Shown here: positions 42,201-52,900 of the stretch, piece by piece
Layout: every line of letters starts with the position of its first letter
Numbering within the stretch: the stretch's first letter is position 1
Assembly: GCF_002295115.1 (NCBI RefSeq)
Contig: NZ_NSFV01000001.1
Coordinates: 124,001-188,000, forward strand
DNA from: Mesorhizobium sp. WSM4311
GTDB lineage: Bacteria > Pseudomonadota > Alphaproteobacteria > Rhizobiales > Rhizobiaceae
DNA: 64,000 nt
Direction of reading: 5' to 3'
Position numbers and translations under genes: made by a program
The notes under the pieces: generated by a model
The model's database searches: none
What the model was told of the DNA's origin: nothing
Seen by the model: only the letters and a program-made list of their open reading frames with translations

Positions 42201-44744
42201 TTCTTCGTCGGCGAAGTCCGGACGGATGCCGATCATATGGCCTTGCGGGCGAATGCCGATGTCGAGCGAGCGCTCGATGGCGCGGCCACCGGTTTCGCGC
42301 ATGCGCACCGTCACCTTGCCGTTGACCAGCTTGGTGGTCGAGGGCAACTGATCGACGGTAACAGGGAAGGTCGCCTTGCCGTCATCGCCGACCACCGGCA
42401 GGTTGGTCAGAGGCGTCACCGTGGGCTCAGCCGACTGCTCATCGGCGAGGCCGAAGGAGAAGTTGGGGAAGCGGTCCCAGTCGCGCGCCGTCGACAGCGT
42501 CAGCTCGCCTTCCAGCGCCAGGCCCGCCGCCGGCGCGCCATAGAGGAAGCGGCCGTCAATGTTGATGTTGGCGGTTTCGCCGCGCTCGATCTCCTGCTTG
42601 TCGGCCTTCATGTCGAATTCGATGCGATCCGGCACGAAGTCCTCGACCAGGAACATCTGGCTGGCGACCGCCGGCTGCTTCGGATCGGTGTAAATCGACA
42701 CCGACCAGGTGCCGCGCATGGCGTTGGGTTCGAGCGGCAGGTCGACGGCATGGCCGCCGGCCGAAGCGCCGTCGCTGACGATGCGGCGGTCCTCGACGCC
42801 GTCGGGACGCGAGAAGATGAAGGTCAGCGGCAGGTTCTCTACCGCCTTGGCGGCGCCATCGCGGGCAAGGGCGGCGACATGGACATCCTCGCCGGCGCGG
42901 TAAATGCCGCGTTCGGTCCAGGCATAGACGTCGAGCGCGCCGGGCGCCGCGCGCCCGGTGACGCCGCGGTCCGACAGGTCGAAGCCGGCCTTGGACATGT
43001 CGAGGAAGACGAAATCATTGTCGCCCTGCTTGGCCATCAGCACGGCCGGAACCATGCCGCCGTCGCCGCGCGTCAGGCCGGGGTTGAAGACCGCGTGGCC
43101 GTCGGCATCCGATGTCGCGGTGCCGAGAATCTCGTTGTTGCGGGCAACCAGCGTCAATTCGGCGCCCGCTATCGGCTTGGCCGAGCCCAGCGAACGGGCA
43201 AAGACATTGAGCCCATCCTGGCCGGTATAGGTCGACAGGCCGATGTCGGAGACGACGAACCACTGCGTGGCCAGCGAATTGTAGTCGTCGCCCTTGCCGT
43301 CGACGGCCTGCGCGGTCAGCACATAGACGCCGGGCTTGCGCTGCGGCAGCGCTTCGTCGACCGGGAAGGAGGTGGTGACCTCCTTGTTGAGGTCGTTGAC
43401 GATGTCGAGCTTGCCCTGCCAGACAGGCGCGCCCATCTGCTCGGAAATGTTGGAAATGTCATAGCCGTCGAGCTGGTGCAGGAACTGGTAGCCCGACAGA
43501 AGCTGCGCCAGCGAGCGGTCGCCGATGCGGTAGAGCTTCATTTCGGCGGCGTTCATGTTGACGGTGACGACCGGAATGCCGCGGCGCGCGCCGGCCGGCA
43601 GCACGAAGCTGTCACCGGTGAAGCGGGCGGACGGGGCGCGGTCCTGCACATAGATCGACAGCACCACGGGAGCGGCGGTCACTTCGCCGATGGCCGCCGG
43701 CAGGCCGGCGCGGAAGGTGACGTCATAATGCTGGCCGTGTTCGAGGCCTTCGACGCAGATCTGCTTGTCCTTGGCCTCGACGCCTTTCGGCGGCGCGTTG
43801 TCGACAGTCACGAACTGCGCGTAGTCGACGCCGGTCTTGACCAGTTCCTCGGAGAATTGCGCGCAGATGCGGGGCGCGCTGGTGTCGGCATCGACGCTGT
43901 GGTCGACGACACGGAAACCCTTGCGGGCCTTGAGATCGGCATAGTCGGCCTGCACGGCCGGCGACGCAACCAGCGCAAGGCTCGCCTCATAGGCCTGCAG
44001 CGCCGGGCGGTAGAGATCACGCTTGTCGAGGCCGGCGCCAAGCAGCGCCAGCACGTCCGCGCGCGTCTTGGTGGTGCGTAACAACTTATAGGCGTTGAAG
44101 GCGGCCGAAGTGGCGTTCATCGGCAAGGTCGACGCTTCGGAGGTGTTGGTGGCGGGCTGCACAGCCAGCGTTTCACGCGCCAGATTGAGCCAGAGTTGGC
44201 CATCATCGGGCATCACCGAGACCGCGGCCTCGTATTTCTGCATGGCGGAGCGATGGTTGCCGGTCAGCACGGCCTGTTCGGCCGAGTTGATCAGGGCGGC
44301 CATGCCTTCGGTCGGCTTGTCGAAGGCCGGGCCAAGCAGCCTGTTGCGGTACTGCTGGGCCTGGTCGGCCATCCAGTTGGGGAAGAAGGTCAGTTCTGGC
44401 GGCGCGCCGATATCGGGATCGCCGTCAATGTTGACGACCTTGCCGGCGACCGCGCCGTTGAATGGTTTGAGCTGGTTGTAGTCGGATTTGAGAAAGCACC
44501 ATTTGGCCTTGGTGTTGTAGGTGAAGGCACGGCAGGCCGGATCGCCAAGGCATGTCGTCTTGCACTGGTCGAGGGTGACATTCTGATCGGATCTGAGATC
44601 AAAGCCGAAATAGTCGGAATTGTCCGTCGTTGCGATTCGCCGGGCCTCGGCCGCTTGCGCGACACCATTCCAGGCCAAGACATTGGCCCAGGCGAAGAAG
44701 AGAAGGATCAGGATTGACAGACCACGAGCCGCGCGCATTGCCAT
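39246..44744 (-). CDS. Bacterial alpha-2-macroglobulin (ECAM/YfhM-like) with N-terminal PAN/Apple domain
   Basis: A giant 1832-residue periplasmic protease-trapping protein. The signal peptide (about 1-32) has no lipobox cysteine, unlike the lipoprotein ECAM of Escherichia coli. Residues about 40-105 look like a PAN/Apple domain with C61, C65, C71 and C83. Macroglobulin (MG) domains follow, and the thioester motif G-C1384-A-E-Q is intact, so covalent trapping of proteases is expected. The C-terminal receptor-like domain completes it. It probably protects the periplasm when the envelope is breached, with PBP1C repairing the wall. It is divergent from tamA. Confidence 0.93.
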   Translation of the reverse strand: MAMRAARGLSILILLFFAWANVLAWNGVAQAAEARRIATTDNSDYFGFDLRSDQNVTLDQCKTTCLGDPACRAFTYNTKAKWCFLKSDYNQLKPFNGAVAGKVVNIDGDPDIGAPPELTFFPNWMADQAQQYRNRLLGPAFDKPTEGMAALINSAEQAVLTGNHRSAMQKYEAAVSVMPDDGQLWLNLARETLAVQPATNTSEASTLPMNATSAAFNAYKLLRTTKTRADVLALLGAGLDKRDLYRPALQAYEASLALVASPAVQADYADLKARKGFRVVDHSVDADTSAPRICAQFSEELVKTGVDYAQFVTVDNAPPKGVEAKDKQICVEGLEHGQHYDVTFRAGLPAAIGEVTAAPVVLSIYVQDRAPSARFTGDSFVLPAGARRGIPVVTVNMNAAEMKLYRIGDRSLAQLLSGYQFLHQLDGYDISNISEQMGAPVWQGKLDIVNDLNKEVTTSFPVDEALPQRKPGVYVLTAQAVDGKGDDYNSLATQWFVVSDIGLSTYTGQDGLNVFARSLGSAKPIAGAELTLVARNNEILGTATSDADGHAVFNPGLTRGDGGMVPAVLMAKQGDNDFVFLDMSKAGFDLSDRGVTGRAAPGALDVYAWTERGIYRAGEDVHVAALARDGAAKAVENLPLTFIFSRPDGVEDRRIVSDGASAGGHAVDLPLEPNAMRGTWSVSIYTDPKQPAVASQMFLVEDFVPDRIEFDMKADKQEIERGETANINIDGRFLYGAPAAGLALEGELTLSTARDWDRFPNFSFGLADEQSAEPTVTPLTNLPVVGDDGKATFPVTVDQLPSTTKLVNGKVTVRMRETGGRAIERSLDIGIRPQGHMIGIRPDFADEEVPQGGTAKFSLIAVDPAGKREALTGAQWTLVKVERNYQWYRSNNSWSYEPVTFTKSIANGQIDLGADGDATVSVPVDWGQYRLEVETSDPEGPATSYEFDAGWYVASTTTETPDGLEIALDKGNYAAGEVAKLKVSPHFAGELLINIGSDKLLKTITATVPAGGSTIDIPVGDDWGAGAYVTATLFRPGDAQETRMPARAIGVKWLTVDPGAKKLAVTLTPPDKTMPRQQLSIPVSVAGVQPGTNAYVMVAAVDVGILNLTNYKAPDPENWFFGQRMLGMEIRDIYGRLIDGSLGTTGKLRSGGDGANMQAQGSPPTEKLVAFFSGPVQLDADGKARIDFDIPQFNGTVRVMAVAWTKEAVGHAQSDVIVRDPVVITAGLPRFLAPGDNAVMRLDVADTDGPAGDYAFSIDTTGDLSTGDKPLPQKLTLAQGKRQTLTVPLIAKTPGNASLTIKLAHADGTKVEQTLYVPVRPAQLPVTTRLVVDLKGNGGALRVDKELLAASLLEGATVSVGVSQTAAFDVPSLLMTLDRYPYGCAEQTTSRAMPLLYVNEMASGVGMESDPDLHGRIQDAIYKVLSYQSSSGSFGLWGPGSGDLWLDAYVSEFLTRAREQKYDVPALAMNQALSNLQNSLGYDQSVQDRGSEIAYALYVLARNKKASIGDLRYYADTQLEAFSSPMAVAQLAASLALYGDTQRSEATFKTALQLAKSSTDYDWYRSDYGSALRDGAAMLSLAAESKPVSSVVPELIKLVTRQRAEVRWTSTQDDSWMLLAARALKEGNDSITLSVNGAPHSGGYSNQVNGSELVESPLEIANTGKTPLQAVVTTVASPIQPMPAGGDGFTISRTYYKLDGTEANVTEATQNERYVVVLKVTEQNSWPSRLLVTDLLPAGFEIDNPGLVSSAQLTNFSWLAQTDAAHLEFRDDRFVAAFNPADGDHDHNLTLAYVVRAVTPGTYAHPAATVEDMYRPQYSARTATGMMEIKAP

Positions 44745-45015
44745 TACACCCTCCAGACAATTGCAGACGTCCAGGCATGTTCAAGCTCCAGTCAAGCTTG
44801 TCAACTCAGGACGCGGCAGGGTTCCGCCTGCCAACGGTTTCCTTTCCGGCCGATGACCGGTAGTACCTCCATAGGACAGGGGATCACGCATTCTTGCGGC
44901 GACGCAAAAGGTGTGAATTCCAAGCCCGTCCTATTTCAGACAATTGGATTGTGGCCCCTTTACGAGCGCTTCAGAACTTCATTCCAATTTTAGTTTTGTA
45001 ACCTAGGTTGTCTTA
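44745..45015. promoter_or_regulatory. Divergent promoter region, macroglobulin versus tamA
   Basis: A 271-base gap between divergent envelope genes; no coding sequence recognised. It should hold both promoters, but no confident -35/-10 pair or operator was found. The stretch at 44930-45005 is more AT-rich than its flanks. Confidence 0.5.
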
Positions 45016-46944
45016 ATGCCGGCGCATGAAGAGCAGATGTCAGGAGGGACCGCGCCAGGGCGCGTGCTTCCGCGCGTCCTGCTCTTGGCCATGATGTGCG
45101 CGACCGCGCTGGCCGCCGAATCAAGGTCTGCGGCCGCTTTCGAGCTTTTCGGCATCAAGCTGTGGGGATCGTCCAACGACGAGGACGCCGATATCGTCGA
45201 TCCGCTGCGCTATGCCGTTACCATCACAGCGCCCGATGCCGACAAGGATCTGGTCAAGAAGCTCGAAAACGCCTCGGCGCTGAAGGGCGATGAGGATCGG
45301 CCGGTTTCCGGTTCGCTCGGGCTGATGGCCAAGGCGCGCAGCGATAGGGAACAACTGGTCGCCGCCCTTTACGCCGATGCCCGCTACGAAGGCGTGGTCA
45401 CCATCACCATCGACGGCAAACCGCTCGACGACTTGCCGCCGGATGCCGAATTCCAGGGTCCGCAGCCGATTCCGGTGGCGATCAATATCGCCGCCGGCCC
45501 GAAATTCACCCTCGGCGACATCAGGCTGGAGGGCGACGCGGCGGGGCTGATGAGCGCCGATTACGGTCTGATATCGGGCGGCGACGCCGGATCGGGGGCG
45601 GTGCTCAAGGCCGAGGCGCTGATCGTGCGGACGCTGAAGGAGCAGGGCCGGCCGCTGGCCAAGGTGACCGACCGGCAGATCGTCGCCGATCATGCCACCT
45701 CGACGCTCGACGTGACGCTGACGGTGGCGGCCGGACCGGTCGCCGGCTATGGCGCGACCACGGTGGAGGGCACGGAGAACGTCGACCGCGATTTCACCGA
45801 ATACATGACGGGCTTGAAACGCGGCAAGCAGTATTCGCCGCAGGAGATCAGCGACGCACGCGACAGGCTGCTGGCGCTGGAAGTCTTCAACAGCGTCACC
45901 TTCAAGGAAGCCGACAAGCTCGATGCCGACGGCAACATCCCGATCGGCGTCCAGGTCAGCGAGCGCAAGCCGCGCTATTTCGGCCTTGGCGGCACCTTCT
46001 CGAACACGGAAGGGCTGGGCCTGGAGGGCTATTGGGGCCACCGCAACCTGTTTGGTCACGCGGAAAAGCTGCGTATTGATGGCGCCATCAGCGGCATCGG
46101 CAGCAACAACCTGTCCGAGCTGAACTACAATGCGGGCATCATGTTCGAGAAACCCGGCGTGATCGGGCCGGCGTCGAAGTTCTTTGCCAGCTTCAAGACC
46201 GTGCTCGAGCATCCGGATGCGTATGACCATTTCTCGGTCAAGGGCAGCACCGGCCTGTCCTATGAACTCGACAAGAAGCAGACGGTCTCGGCGGAAGTGG
46301 CGCTCGACTATTCCAGGATCACGGATGCGTTCGGCAAGCACACCTACCTCATCGCCAGCGTTCCCCTGCAATATGTCTATGACAACAGGGATAGCAGGCT
46401 GAACCCGACCAGGGGCTTCCGGGTGCTGGCCTATGCCGAGCCGAGCTACGACATTCTGAGCGGTGCGGCCTTCCTCAAGCTGAAGGGCGAGGGATCGGCC
46501 TATCAGTCGCTGGACACGGCCTCGAAATTCGTGCTGGCCGAGCGCGTCGCCGTCGGCTCGATCGTCGGCACCGGGCTGCAGAACGTTCCGGCCGACCGAC
46601 GCTTCTACTCCGGTGGTGGCGGTTCGGTGCGCGGCTATGCCTATCAGGGCATAGGCCCGAAAGACTTCACCGGCCAGCCGATTGGCGGCCTGTCCTTCTT
46701 CGAGACCTCGGTCGAAATGCGCATAGCCGTCACCGATACGATCGGTATCGTGCCGTTCGTCGATGCCGGCACGGTGTCGACCAAGTCGGTTCCCAACTTC
46801 TCCGACGTCAAGGTCGGCGCCGGTGTCGGCCTGCGTTACGTCACGCCGTTCGGGCCACTGCGCATCGATGCGGCCGTGCCGCTCAACCGCGATCCCGGCG
46901 ATCCGCATTTCGGCATCTATGCCGGCATAGGGCAGACGTTCTGA
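45016..46944 (+). CDS. tamA: Outer-membrane translocation/assembly protein TamA (Omp85 family)
   Basis: A 642-residue Omp85-family barrel protein. A signal-like segment lies at about 18-41, with FELFGIKLWG starting the mature part as in alphaproteobacterial TamA. POTRA domains extend to about residue 300, then a 16-strand-type barrel with the V538-R-G-Y541 loop-6 motif in GGGGSVRGYAYQG, ending in GIYAGIGQTF with a terminal aromatic. With TamB it forms the TAM complex linking inner and outer membranes. The start is uncertain: ATG 45016 or ATG 45037 (residue 8) are possible. The stop is one base before tamB. Confidence 0.91.
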   Translation: MPAHEEQMSGGTAPGRVLPRVLLLAMMCATALAAESRSAAAFELFGIKLWGSSNDEDADIVDPLRYAVTITAPDADKDLVKKLENASALKGDEDRPVSGSLGLMAKARSDREQLVAALYADARYEGVVTITIDGKPLDDLPPDAEFQGPQPIPVAINIAAGPKFTLGDIRLEGDAAGLMSADYGLISGGDAGSGAVLKAEALIVRTLKEQGRPLAKVTDRQIVADHATSTLDVTLTVAAGPVAGYGATTVEGTENVDRDFTEYMTGLKRGKQYSPQEISDARDRLLALEVFNSVTFKEADKLDADGNIPIGVQVSERKPRYFGLGGTFSNTEGLGLEGYWGHRNLFGHAEKLRIDGAISGIGSNNLSELNYNAGIMFEKPGVIGPASKFFASFKTVLEHPDAYDHFSVKGSTGLSYELDKKQTVSAEVALDYSRITDAFGKHTYLIASVPLQYVYDNRDSRLNPTRGFRVLAYAEPSYDILSGAAFLKLKGEGSAYQSLDTASKFVLAERVAVGSIVGTGLQNVPADRRFYSGGGGSVRGYAYQGIGPKDFTGQPIGGLSFFETSVEMRIAVTDTIGIVPFVDAGTVSTKSVPNFSDVKVGAGVGLRYVTPFGPLRIDAAVPLNRDPGDPHFGIYAGIGQTF

Positions 46945-46945
46945 A

Positions 46946-49900
46946 ATGAAGACGGTGTGGCGCATCCTTCGCATTGTCCTCTACACGCTGCTGATCGTGG
47001 TCGCGGGCGCGATCGGCGCGCTCGTCGTCCTGACAAAGACAGAGCGCGGACGCGACAATCTCGCCGGCATCATTTCGCGGCTGGCTTCGAACGACGACCG
47101 CAAGATCACGGTCAGCGGCATTGACGGCATCTGGGCGGGCGCGCTCAGCGTCGACCATGTGGTGCTGGAAGACCGCCAGGGCGCCTGGCTGGTGGCGCGC
47201 AAGGTCGCCGTCGACTGGTCGCCGCTGGCGCTGCTGTCGAAAAGCTTCAGTGCAGGCCGCATAGCCGCCGGGCGCATCGAACTGGCACGCCTGCCGGTGG
47301 CCGGCACGCAGCCGCCAGCGCAGGGCGGCACGGCCACGCTGCCGGTTTCCATCGACATCCGAGAGATAGACCTGCCGGAAATCGCGCTTGGCCAGCAACT
47401 GGCCGGCACCGGCATCGCCGAACTCGCCGCCAAGGGGATGCTCAAGGTCGACGCGGCGCCGCTCGCGGTCGAGACGGTGCTCAACGTCACCCGCCATGAC
47501 GGCAAGCAAGGCAATGTCGCCGCCAAGATCCACTTTGCGCCGGCAGACAACAGGCTGGACCTTGACCTCAAGGCATCGGAGCCGGCCGGCGGCATCATCG
47601 CCAATCTGCTCAAGCTGCCCGATACGCCGCCGGTCGACATAGCGGTCTCGGGCACCGGACCACTGGCCAACTGGAATGGCATCGCCACATTCATGGTCGA
47701 CGGCAAGATCGTCACGCAACTGACGGGCCGTCATCAACTCACCGACAAGGGCAACCACGTCGAGGCCAAGGGCGACGGCGAGTTCGCGCCCTTCCTGCCG
47801 GAAAATCTGAGGCCGCTGTTTACCGGCAAGACCAGCTTCGATGTCGCGGGCACCGCGACATCGGCCGGCGGCATCAGTGTCGACCGGGCCAGCGTCGAAA
47901 GCGACGCGATCCATGGCACAGCCACCGGCATCGCCGACCCCGCCGGCGCCAGCGATCTGTCGGTCGAAATCGCCGCCAAAAGCGCGCCGGTGCAGATCGT
48001 CGTGGGAAGCGCGGCGCAACCGATCACTGTCGCGATCAGGAACGCCACCGCCCGCGCCTTCGGCGACGGCAAGGCGCCGATCATCGATATCGGTGCCTCG
48101 CTGGCTTCGGTGGTGGCGGGCGGTACCCAGCTCTACGATATTTCGGGACAGATCCATTCCGACGGCTTCGACATTCAGAACCGCGCTGGGCCGGTCTCCG
48201 TGAAGCTGGCGGCGGGCGGGCTGAAGACCGACGTGGCGACGCTGGCGCCGCTGATCACCGGCAAGGTCGATGTCGACCTCGCCGGATCGCTGAGCAAGGA
48301 CGCCATCGCCATCGACCAGGGCACGCTGCGCTCCGATGCGCTCAATGCCTCGCTGACGGCGACGGTGGCACTTGCCGACCTGTCGATGCGGCTCAAAATG
48401 AACGCCGACGCAGTGGCGACGGCCTTGCCGCCGCAGATCGCCTCGGTGCTTGGCGCACGGGTGAAGTTCTCGGCCGCCGCGACGCGCGATCCACAAGGAG
48501 CCTTTGCCGCCAACTCGATCTCGTTGACCTCCGGATCGCTTAGCGCCAGCGGCACCGCCAGCATGCAAGGCACGGATATCCAGGCCGACATCAAGGGCAA
48601 ACTGGGCGACGTGTCGGTGTTGTCGCCGACGGTCGGCGTGCCGGTTGCCGGCGGTGTGGATTTCGCGCTGTCGGCAAGCGGCGCCAGGACGGCCCCGGAT
48701 TTCACCGTCTCCGCCAACAGCGACAGCCTGACCGCCTCGGGCCGCACGGTGAAGGCGATCAAGCTGACGGCAAGCGGCAAGGCGGACATAGCGAGCCCCT
48801 CGGCCGATGTTTCGCTGACCGGATCGGTCAACGACCAGCCGCTCGATATCAAGGCGGCGCTGGTGACCAGCGAGGGCAAGCGCTCGATCAACGGTTTCCT
48901 GGTCTCGCTCGGCGACAACAAGGTTTCCGGCGACCTGGTGCTCGATGACAGGTTCATGCCGCTCGGCACGCTGACGCTCGCCGCACCGGCAATCGACCAG
49001 CTGGCGGCACTCGCCGGCCAGGCCGTGACCGGCGACATCAACGGCACCATCCTCTTTGCCAAGGACGGCGACGCACCCTCCGTCACCATCGATGCGAAAA
49101 GCACGTCTGTCGCGCGTGGCGAAGTGACGGCCAAGGCGATTGCCGTCAACGCGCTGATCGCCAACTATCTCAAGGCGCCGGCGATCTCGGGCACCATCAA
49201 GGCCGACAGCGTCACCTCGGGCGCCACCGAGATCAGCGGCATCGGCGTCGACCTGAAGCGCGACGGCGACTGGACCAATTTCACCGGCGGCGCCACCATA
49301 GCAGGCATTCCGGCGACCGCCGCCGGCCGGGTCAAGATTGCTGAGGGCACCACCAGCGTCGAGATTGCTTCGGGCGAAGCCACGGTTCGCGGCATCAAGG
49401 CGGCAATCGCTGAACCCTCGACCCTGACCATCGCCAACGGCACCACCAGCATCGAGAAGCTGGCGCTCGATGTCGGCGGCGGTTCGGTGACGCTGTCGGG
49501 CAACGCCGGCCAGACGCTCGATCTCGCCGCACAGTTTTCCGCGCTGCCGGCGGCCCTGGCCAATGATTTTGCCCCCGCGCTCGATGCGGTGGGAATGCTC
49601 GGCGGCGCTGCTCAAGTGACTGGAACGCCGGCTGCCCCCGAAGTTCGGTTCAACGCACAGCTTGCAGGCGTCGAAACCAGCCAGACCCGCCAGGCCGGGC
49701 TCGGGTCGCTCGCGGTCGACGCGGCCGGCACCTACACCCTGGCCGGCGGCGTCGTCCTCGACCATGCGACGCTGTCCGGCGACAAGATTTCCGGCGAGGC
49801 CTCCGGCACCATCAATCCGAACGGCGCCAGCGATTTTGCCCTCGACCTTACATCGTCGGGACCGAGCCTGCCGCTGACGGTCGGAAGCGCCGCGAGCCCG

Positions 49901-52900
49901 GTGAAGATCGAGATACGGTCCTTGTCGGCCAAGGCGGCGGGCGAGACCGCGCGAGCCCGCCTGGACGTCTCCGCGATCCTGCCTTCGGTCACCACCAGCC
50001 CGGCGAAGGTGGACGGGCTTGTCCTGGCATTGCATTCGGATGCGTTCGATCTCAAGAACCGCGCCGGACAGGTTTCCGGCACGGTGTCGGTGGACAAGGT
50101 CGGTCTCGACAATGCCGTTATCGCACCGCTGATCGCCGGCAAGGTGACGGCCGCGCTGAACGCCCGGCTGACGTCGGACGGCATAGCCATCGACAGCGGC
50201 TCGCTCAAGAGCGATGCGCTGAACAGCCAGGTCGCCGGGCAGGTGTCGTTGCGCGATGGCGCCATCGACCTGAAGCTGAGTGCGGATGCCCCGTCATCGG
50301 CCTTGCCGGCGGCGGCGCGCGGCATGCTTGGCGAGCGCGCGCAGATCAGCGCCACGCTGAAGCGCGATCCCAACGGCAGCATCAATCTCGATGGGTTGAA
50401 GCTGGTCTCGGGCGGACTGACCGCACAAGGGCGGGCGAGCCTTGCCGACAACAAGCTGGCCGCCGACATCACCGGCGCCCTTGCCGACATCTCGCCGCTG
50501 TCGAAGGACGCCAAGGGCGCCATTGCCTTTGCGCTGAACGCACAGGGCCCGGCCATCGCCCCCGATCTGTCGCTGACGGTCAACAGCGATCGGCTTTTGG
50601 TGGCGGAGCGCGAGATCACCGGACTGAAGCTCACGGCTACCGGCAAGGCGGATGCCGCCAACCCGGCCGCGAACGTGCAACTGACCGGCAATGTCGCGGG
50701 ACAAGCCTTGCAAGGCAGCGCGGTGCTGGCGACGGCGGACGGCAAGAGCGCCATCAACGGCCTGCTCCTGTCGCTCGGCAAGAACCGGATTTCCGGCGAT
50801 CTGGCGCTGGACGACAAGTTCGTACCCGAAGGCACCATCTCGCTCGACCTGCCCGATATCGGCCCGCTCGCCGCGCTGGCGCTGGAAAAGGCGGAGGGCG
50901 ACGTGCGCGGCACGATCGCCTTCACGAAGAACGGTGCCGCACCTCAGGTCGCCATCAAGGCGGCCACCGCCTCGATCACGCGCGGCGATCTCCAGGCGAA
51001 GGCGGTTTCCATCGATGCGCTGATCGCCAATTATCTCGCCGCACCGGTGACCTCGGGCAAGATCCGCGCCGACACCGTCAAATCGGGCGGCACCGTGATC
51101 AGCGGCATCGATGTCGATCTGAAGCGCGACGGCGACTGGACCGGCTTTTCCGGTGGCGCCACGGTCAAGGGCATTCCGGCCAAGGCGGCCGGCCGCGTGA
51201 AGGTGGCCAATGGCACGACCACCATCGAACTCGCTTCCGGCCAGGCGACCGTCCAGGGCATCAAGGCGGCCATCGCCCAGGCTTCGACGGTCAGCATCGC
51301 CAACGGCACGACGACGCTGGACCGGCTGGTGCTCAACCTTGGCGGCGGCACGGCGACGGTGACCGGCAAGGTCGGGCAGGCGCTCGACATCAACGCGGCG
51401 CTGGCGAAGGTGCCGATGTCGCTCGCCAACGGTTTCTCGCCGGGTCTCGATGCCGCCGGTTCGATTTCCGGCACGGTGAAGGTGACCGGCGCGCCGGCGA
51501 GCCCTTCCGTAGCCTTCAACATAGACGCGGCCGGCGTGCAGACGTCGCAAACCCGAGGCGCCGGCGTCGGCGCGGTCGGAGTTGCCTCCTCCGGTACCTT
51601 TGCCGGCAACAAGCTGACCTTCAACGCCAATGTCAGCGATGGCGCCGGCCTTGGCCTCAAGGGCGGCGGCACGGTGACGACGGCGGGCACGCCGGCGCTG
51701 GTGCTCGACTTCAATGGTGCCGTGCCCTTCGGCATGCTCAGCCAGAAGCTTGCCGCGCAGGGCTTGTCGCTGTCGGGAACAGCCACGGTCAATGTCCAGG
51801 TGCGCGGCCCGGCGACGTCGCCTGTCGTCGGCGGTAGTGTCAGCACATCGGGCGCGCGGCTGGTCGATGCCCGCTCGGGCCTGGCCGTCAACGATCTCGC
51901 GGCCGATGTCTCGATCGGCGGCGGCGTCGCCAGGATCAACCGCCTGACCGGAACATTGTCGACGCGCGGCAGCCTGTCGGCCAGCGGCACGGTCGGCATC
52001 AACCCGGCGCAAGGTTTTCCGGCCGACCTGTCGATCAAGCTCACCGACGGGCGCTATACGGACGGACGCGTGGTGACCGCCAATCTCGGCGGCGACCTGA
52101 CGATCAAGGGGCCGCTGGTATCGGCACCGGCGATTGCCGGCGCCGTCAATCTCGCCAAGACCGTCATCACGGTTCCGGATAAGTTGCCGGGCTCGCTCTC
52201 GGCGCTCGACGTCAAGCACAAGAACGCGCCCGGCGCCGTCAGCGCGCAGGACAAGGCGCTGCGCCCGGCAACGACGTCGGGCAAGAGCGGCGGCAGCGGG
52301 CTTGCGCTCGACGTCACCGTCAATGCGCCGAACCAGATCTTCATCCAGGGCAGGGGCGTCGATGCCGAACTGGGCGGCTCGCTCAGGCTGACCGGCCCGG
52401 CCTCGTCGCCGCAGGCCGTCGGCACCTTCACCTTGCAGCGCGGCCGGCTGTCGATCCTGGGCAAGCGGCTGACCTTCACCGAGGGTACGGTCGGTTTCTC
52501 CGGCTCGCTGGTGCCCTATCTCAACCTGACGGCGACCACGACGACGGCCAGCGCCACCGTCACCATCGTGGTGTCGGGCGAGGCGACCAATCCGAAATTC
52601 ACCTTCTCCTCGGTGCCGGCGCTGCCCGAGGACGAGGTGCTGGCGCAATTGATCTTCGGCCGGTCCATGTCGAACCTGTCGCCGCTGCAGATCGCGCAGC
52701 TGGCCGAGGCGGCCGGCCAACTGGCTGGCGTCGGCGGCTCGACGTCGCTGCTGGAGAACCTGCGCAGCGCCATCGGCGTCGACGATCTCGACGTCACCAC
52801 CGACGACAAGGGCGGCACGGCGGTCTCGGCCGGCAAATACCTCAACGACCGCACCTATGTGACCATCCAGAAGGGCGACAAGCCGGGCTCGGGCAAGGCG

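Noticed and set aside
39054..44081. A 1675-codon open frame on the plus strand
   Set aside because: It is the antisense shadow of the alpha-2-macroglobulin gene; its composition is Arg/Ala/Gly-rich without recognisable domains, typical of opposite-strand frames in GC-rich DNA.
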